A stretch of 64,000 nt of DNA, taken from positions 1 to 64,000 of the forward strand of contig JBBDNN010000089.1 in the NCBI GenBank assembly GCA_040877545.1. Reading direction: 5' to 3'. Numbering within the stretch: position 1 is the stretch's first letter; every line of letters starts with the position of its first letter. Under the pieces are notes generated by a model. The model searched no databases and was not told the origin of the DNA. It was given only the letters and a program-made list of their open reading frames with translations. The translations under genes were made by a program, and so were the position numbers. Below, in pieces: positions 61,497-64,000 of the stretch. The stretch is from Gracilimonas sp040877545. Lineage in GTDB: Bacteria; Bacteroidota; Rhodothermia; Balneolales; Balneolaceae.

Positions 61497-63947
61497 TTAA
61501 GCGGATGCGATTTTCATAACGTCTGCGAATATGCCTGAGGCGGTAACCGCGGCTCCCGCTCCTGCACCTTTCACCACCAGGGGCTGCTCACTATAGCGGT
61601 TGGTGTGGAAAAGTACAATATTATCTTTCCCGCCGAGATTGTAGAATGGATGTTCCTGAGTAAATGTTTCCAGCCCTGTTTTAGCCTTTCCATCTTCAAA
61701 AGCAGCCACATATTTAATGCGCTTATTCTGGGTTGCAGCTTCTTTATACAAGCGTTGAAAAACCTCTTCATACTCATCCAGCTTTTCATAGAACTCATCC
61801 ACCGAATCTGTTTTCATGCAGGCTTCCGGTACAAAATCCTGCTTTTCGATATCATCCAGCTCTAACTGATATCCGCTGACACGGGCAAGGATCAGGATTT
61901 TTCGCATCACATCCACGCCGCTGAGATCAATGCGCGGATCGGGTTCGGTGAATCCGGCTGCATCGGCATCTTTTACAATTTGACTGAAAGGTTTGGTGCC
62001 ATCATAATTATTAAAAAGGAAATTCAATGTTCCTGAAAGAACCGCCTGAATTTTATGAACCTGATCGCCGCTTTTAATCAAATCATTAAGGGTTGAAATT
62101 ACCGGAAGTCCGGCACCGACATTGGTTTCATACAAGAATTTAGACTGGTATTTCAGGGCAGAAGTAGTGAGTTGCCGGAAATTTTCTGTGGAAGAAGAGC
62201 AGGCCACTTTATTCGGAGTTACCACCGAAATACTGCTTTCCAGCACATCCTGATACAAGGCCGCAATATCAGCTGAAGCCGTGCAATCAATAAACACACT
62301 GTTGCGCAAATTCATGTTTTTCATTTGTTGAATGAAATCGGATTGATTCATCGGCTGACTTTTGTCGCTGAGCAAAGATTGCCAGTTATCCAGGTCCAGT
62401 CCGGCTTCATCAAAAAGCATTTTTCGCGAATTTGCCATCCCGGTAATATGTAATTCCAGGTGATGTTTTTCGGCGAGAAATTGTTGCTGTGCCTTCACCT
62501 GATCAATAAAAACCTGTCCCACATTTCCAACGCCAATCATAAACAGGTTTAGCTTCTTATTGTCGGAGAGGAAGAAACTTTCGTGCAAACTGTTCAGGGA
62601 TTTTTTCAGATCCTTATTTCCAATCACAACCGAAATATTCAGCTCTGTTGAGCCCTGAGCAATCGCCCGCACATTCACCCCGTTATGACTCAGCGTATCA
62701 AACAACTTTGCACTGACGCCAACCTGCTGCTTCATTCGTGATCCCACCAGCGCAACGATAGACAATCCCGTTTCCACTTCCAGCGGGTTAATTTTGTGGC
62801 TTTCCGATTCATAGGAAAATTCATCCTCAATGGCTTTTTTTGCTTTATGCACATCCTCTTTAGCAATCCCAATAGTGATGCTGTGCTCGGAAGATGCCTG
62901 CGTAATCATAATCACATTTATGCTTTCGCGGCTCAAAGATCCAAACAGGCGATAGGAGATATTAGGGACGGCAATCATCCCGCTGCCTGAAAGCGTGCAA
63001 AGGGCGATCTCCTCGATGCATGAAATTCCTTTTACCAGGTTGCCGTTTTCTGATCCTTCCATAGAAATGGCTGTGCCGGGTTCATCCGGGGCGAAGGTAT
63101 TTTTTATGATGATGGGAATATCAGCATCCAGCACCGGCTGAATGGTAGGAGGGTAGATTACCTTTGCGCCAAAATGAGATAACTCCATAGCTTCCTCATA
63201 GGAAAGATTTTCTATAGGATGTGCATTTGGGACTAATTTTGGGTCGGAAGTCATCACCCCACTCACATCAGACCAGATTTCGAGCACCGAAACTTCCAAC
63301 GCGGCGGCAATCAATGCTGCGCTATAATCCGAACCACCGCGCCCGAGTGTGGTAACCATTCCGTTATCGCGGGATGAAGCAACAAATCCCGGGCAAACTG
63401 AAATCGCCGGGGCATCTTCAAAGGTTTTTTTGATATTCGCGTAACTAAGAGAAATATCCACGGCTGCTTTGCCATGTTTGTTATCCGTTTTGATGAAATC
63501 CCTGGAGTCATTCCATTTCACATCCAGGTCGGCAGATTTCAGGTAATCGGCCACGATTCGTGAAGAAAGCATTTCCCCGTAACTCAGAATGTGATCTTTT
63601 GATCTGAGTGAAAGTTCACGAAGAAGAAAAACACCGCGGCAAATATCCTCCAGTTCATTAAGCAACAATTTTACCTGCGTGAGGGAGTGGCTTCTTTTGT
63701 CAACCGGAAGCAGGTTGTTACATAATTCAAGATGCTTTTTTTCTATTCGGATGAGGATGTTTTTGTAATCTTCATCCCCGGAAGATGCTTTTTCGGCACA
63801 ATCCTGTAGTGAATTTGTAATTCCGCTGACCGCTGAAATCACAACAACAAGGGGGCTGCCGGCAGATTTTCGGCGGATAATATCCTGTACTTTTTTCAGG
63901 TTTTCATCAGTGGCAACAGAAGTGCCGCCAAATTTTAGAACGATCAT
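61497..63947 (-). CDS. thrA: Bifunctional aspartate kinase/homoserine dehydrogenase I
   Basis: An 816-residue fused enzyme for the first and third steps of threonine/methionine synthesis. The aspartokinase domain (1-~290) begins VLKFGGTSVA and has GRGGSDYSAALIAAAL. Two ACT regulatory domains (~310-460, such as GMIAVPNISYRLFGSL) are the likely threonine-feedback site. Homoserine dehydrogenase (~465-816) has the NAD(P) motif MIGVGNVGQVFIDQV and FLYETNVGAGLPVI. It heads thrA-thrB-thrC. Only 53 bp upstream are visible, so an attenuation leader cannot be assessed. Confidence 0.97.
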   Translation of the reverse strand: MIVLKFGGTSVATDENLKKVQDIIRRKSAGSPLVVVISAVSGITNSLQDCAEKASSGDEDYKNILIRIEKKHLELCNNLLPVDKRSHSLTQVKLLLNELEDICRGVFLLRELSLRSKDHILSYGEMLSSRIVADYLKSADLDVKWNDSRDFIKTDNKHGKAAVDISLSYANIKKTFEDAPAISVCPGFVASSRDNGMVTTLGRGGSDYSAALIAAALEVSVLEIWSDVSGVMTSDPKLVPNAHPIENLSYEEAMELSHFGAKVIYPPTIQPVLDADIPIIIKNTFAPDEPGTAISMEGSENGNLVKGISCIEEIALCTLSGSGMIAVPNISYRLFGSLSRESINVIMITQASSEHSITIGIAKEDVHKAKKAIEDEFSYESESHKINPLEVETGLSIVALVGSRMKQQVGVSAKLFDTLSHNGVNVRAIAQGSTELNISVVIGNKDLKKSLNSLHESFFLSDNKKLNLFMIGVGNVGQVFIDQVKAQQQFLAEKHHLELHITGMANSRKMLFDEAGLDLDNWQSLLSDKSQPMNQSDFIQQMKNMNLRNSVFIDCTASADIAALYQDVLESSISVVTPNKVACSSSTENFRQLTTSALKYQSKFLYETNVGAGLPVISTLNDLIKSGDQVHKIQAVLSGTLNFLFNNYDGTKPFSQIVKDADAAGFTEPDPRIDLSGVDVMRKILILARVSGYQLELDDIEKQDFVPEACMKTDSVDEFYEKLDEYEEVFQRLYKEAATQNKRIKYVAAFEDGKAKTGLETFTQEHPFYNLGGKDNIVLFHTNRYSEQPLVVKGAGAGAAVTASGIFADVMKIASA

Positions 63948-64000
63948 ATGTATGGCTTTGATAATTTGAATTGAAAATCAATGTGGAAGAATGGCAAAAT

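Noticed and set aside
1..64000. CRISPR arrays, tRNA/rRNA genes, IS elements or prophage
   Set aside because: No regular repeat-spacer series, cloverleaf with CCA-type end, transposase or phage structural gene was recognised on reading both strands.

Overview
The window looks like chromosome from a marine or halophilic member of the Balneolota/Rhodothermota-Bacteroidota (FCB) lineage. Two secreted proteins end in the type IX secretion (T9SS) sorting domain that carries the NYPNPFNP signature. There is also a TonB-dependent receptor with a carboxypeptidase-like N-terminal domain, an MtaB/GreA/RpoN/EF-P housekeeping set, and a DUF5777-YceI-cytochrome lipoprotein trio typical of this group. The lineage is inferred from protein style, not from a marker-gene search. 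No tRNA, rRNA, CRISPR array or transposase gene was recognised.

Layout. 1-2.3 kb is accessory DNA: a DUF2442/DUF4160 pair (toxin-antitoxin-like) and an A+T-rich DUF262/DUF1524 (GmrSD-like) defence gene. They are separated by a ~130-bp imperfect palindrome with the geometry of an integron attC site, so the region resembles a gene-cassette array without a visible integrase. 2.7-20.6 kb is mostly minus-strand housekeeping: uracil-DNA glycosylase-mtaB, the cytochrome/YceI/DUF5777 trio, guaA, the efp-accB-accC-gcvH run, a neurotransmitter:sodium symporter, a GH13 debranching-type enzyme and metG. HD-domain and mltG genes lie on the plus strand. 20.8-34.6 kb holds an exported RraA-like protein, a SpoU methyltransferase, an MFS exporter, greA, a NUDIX hydrolase, an Omp85-like barrel, and ackA...pta interrupted by a pseudo-caspase lipoprotein and a DMT transporter, followed by pyrC, a secreted nuclease/phosphatase and tsaB.

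34.6-39.2 kb is a compact biotin operon: bioF, an unusual short alpha/beta hydrolase in the BioH position, then bioC, bioD and bioA. It converges on a ROK regulator. 40.9-56.3 kb is a beta-mannan utilisation locus: TonB receptor, T9SS beta-helix protein, SSS symporter, GH130 mannosylglucose phosphorylase, AGE-family epimerase, T9SS-anchored GH5 mannanase, GH26 lipoprotein mannanase and an aldo/keto reductase. The implied route is extracellular cutting of mannan, TonB- and Na+-driven uptake, epimerisation of mannobiose to mannosyl-glucose, and phosphorolysis to mannose-1-phosphate plus glucose. No SusD is present.

56.5-64 kb carries a DUF3109 gene, rpoN, a 177-bp tandemly duplicated element that folds as a four-stem junction, and a thrA-thrB-thrC operon with a perfect 24-bp palindrome between thrA and thrB. 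The points most worth a second look are the attC-like cassette boundary, the duplicated four-way-junction element, the pseudo-caspase between ackA and pta, and the BioH substitute.
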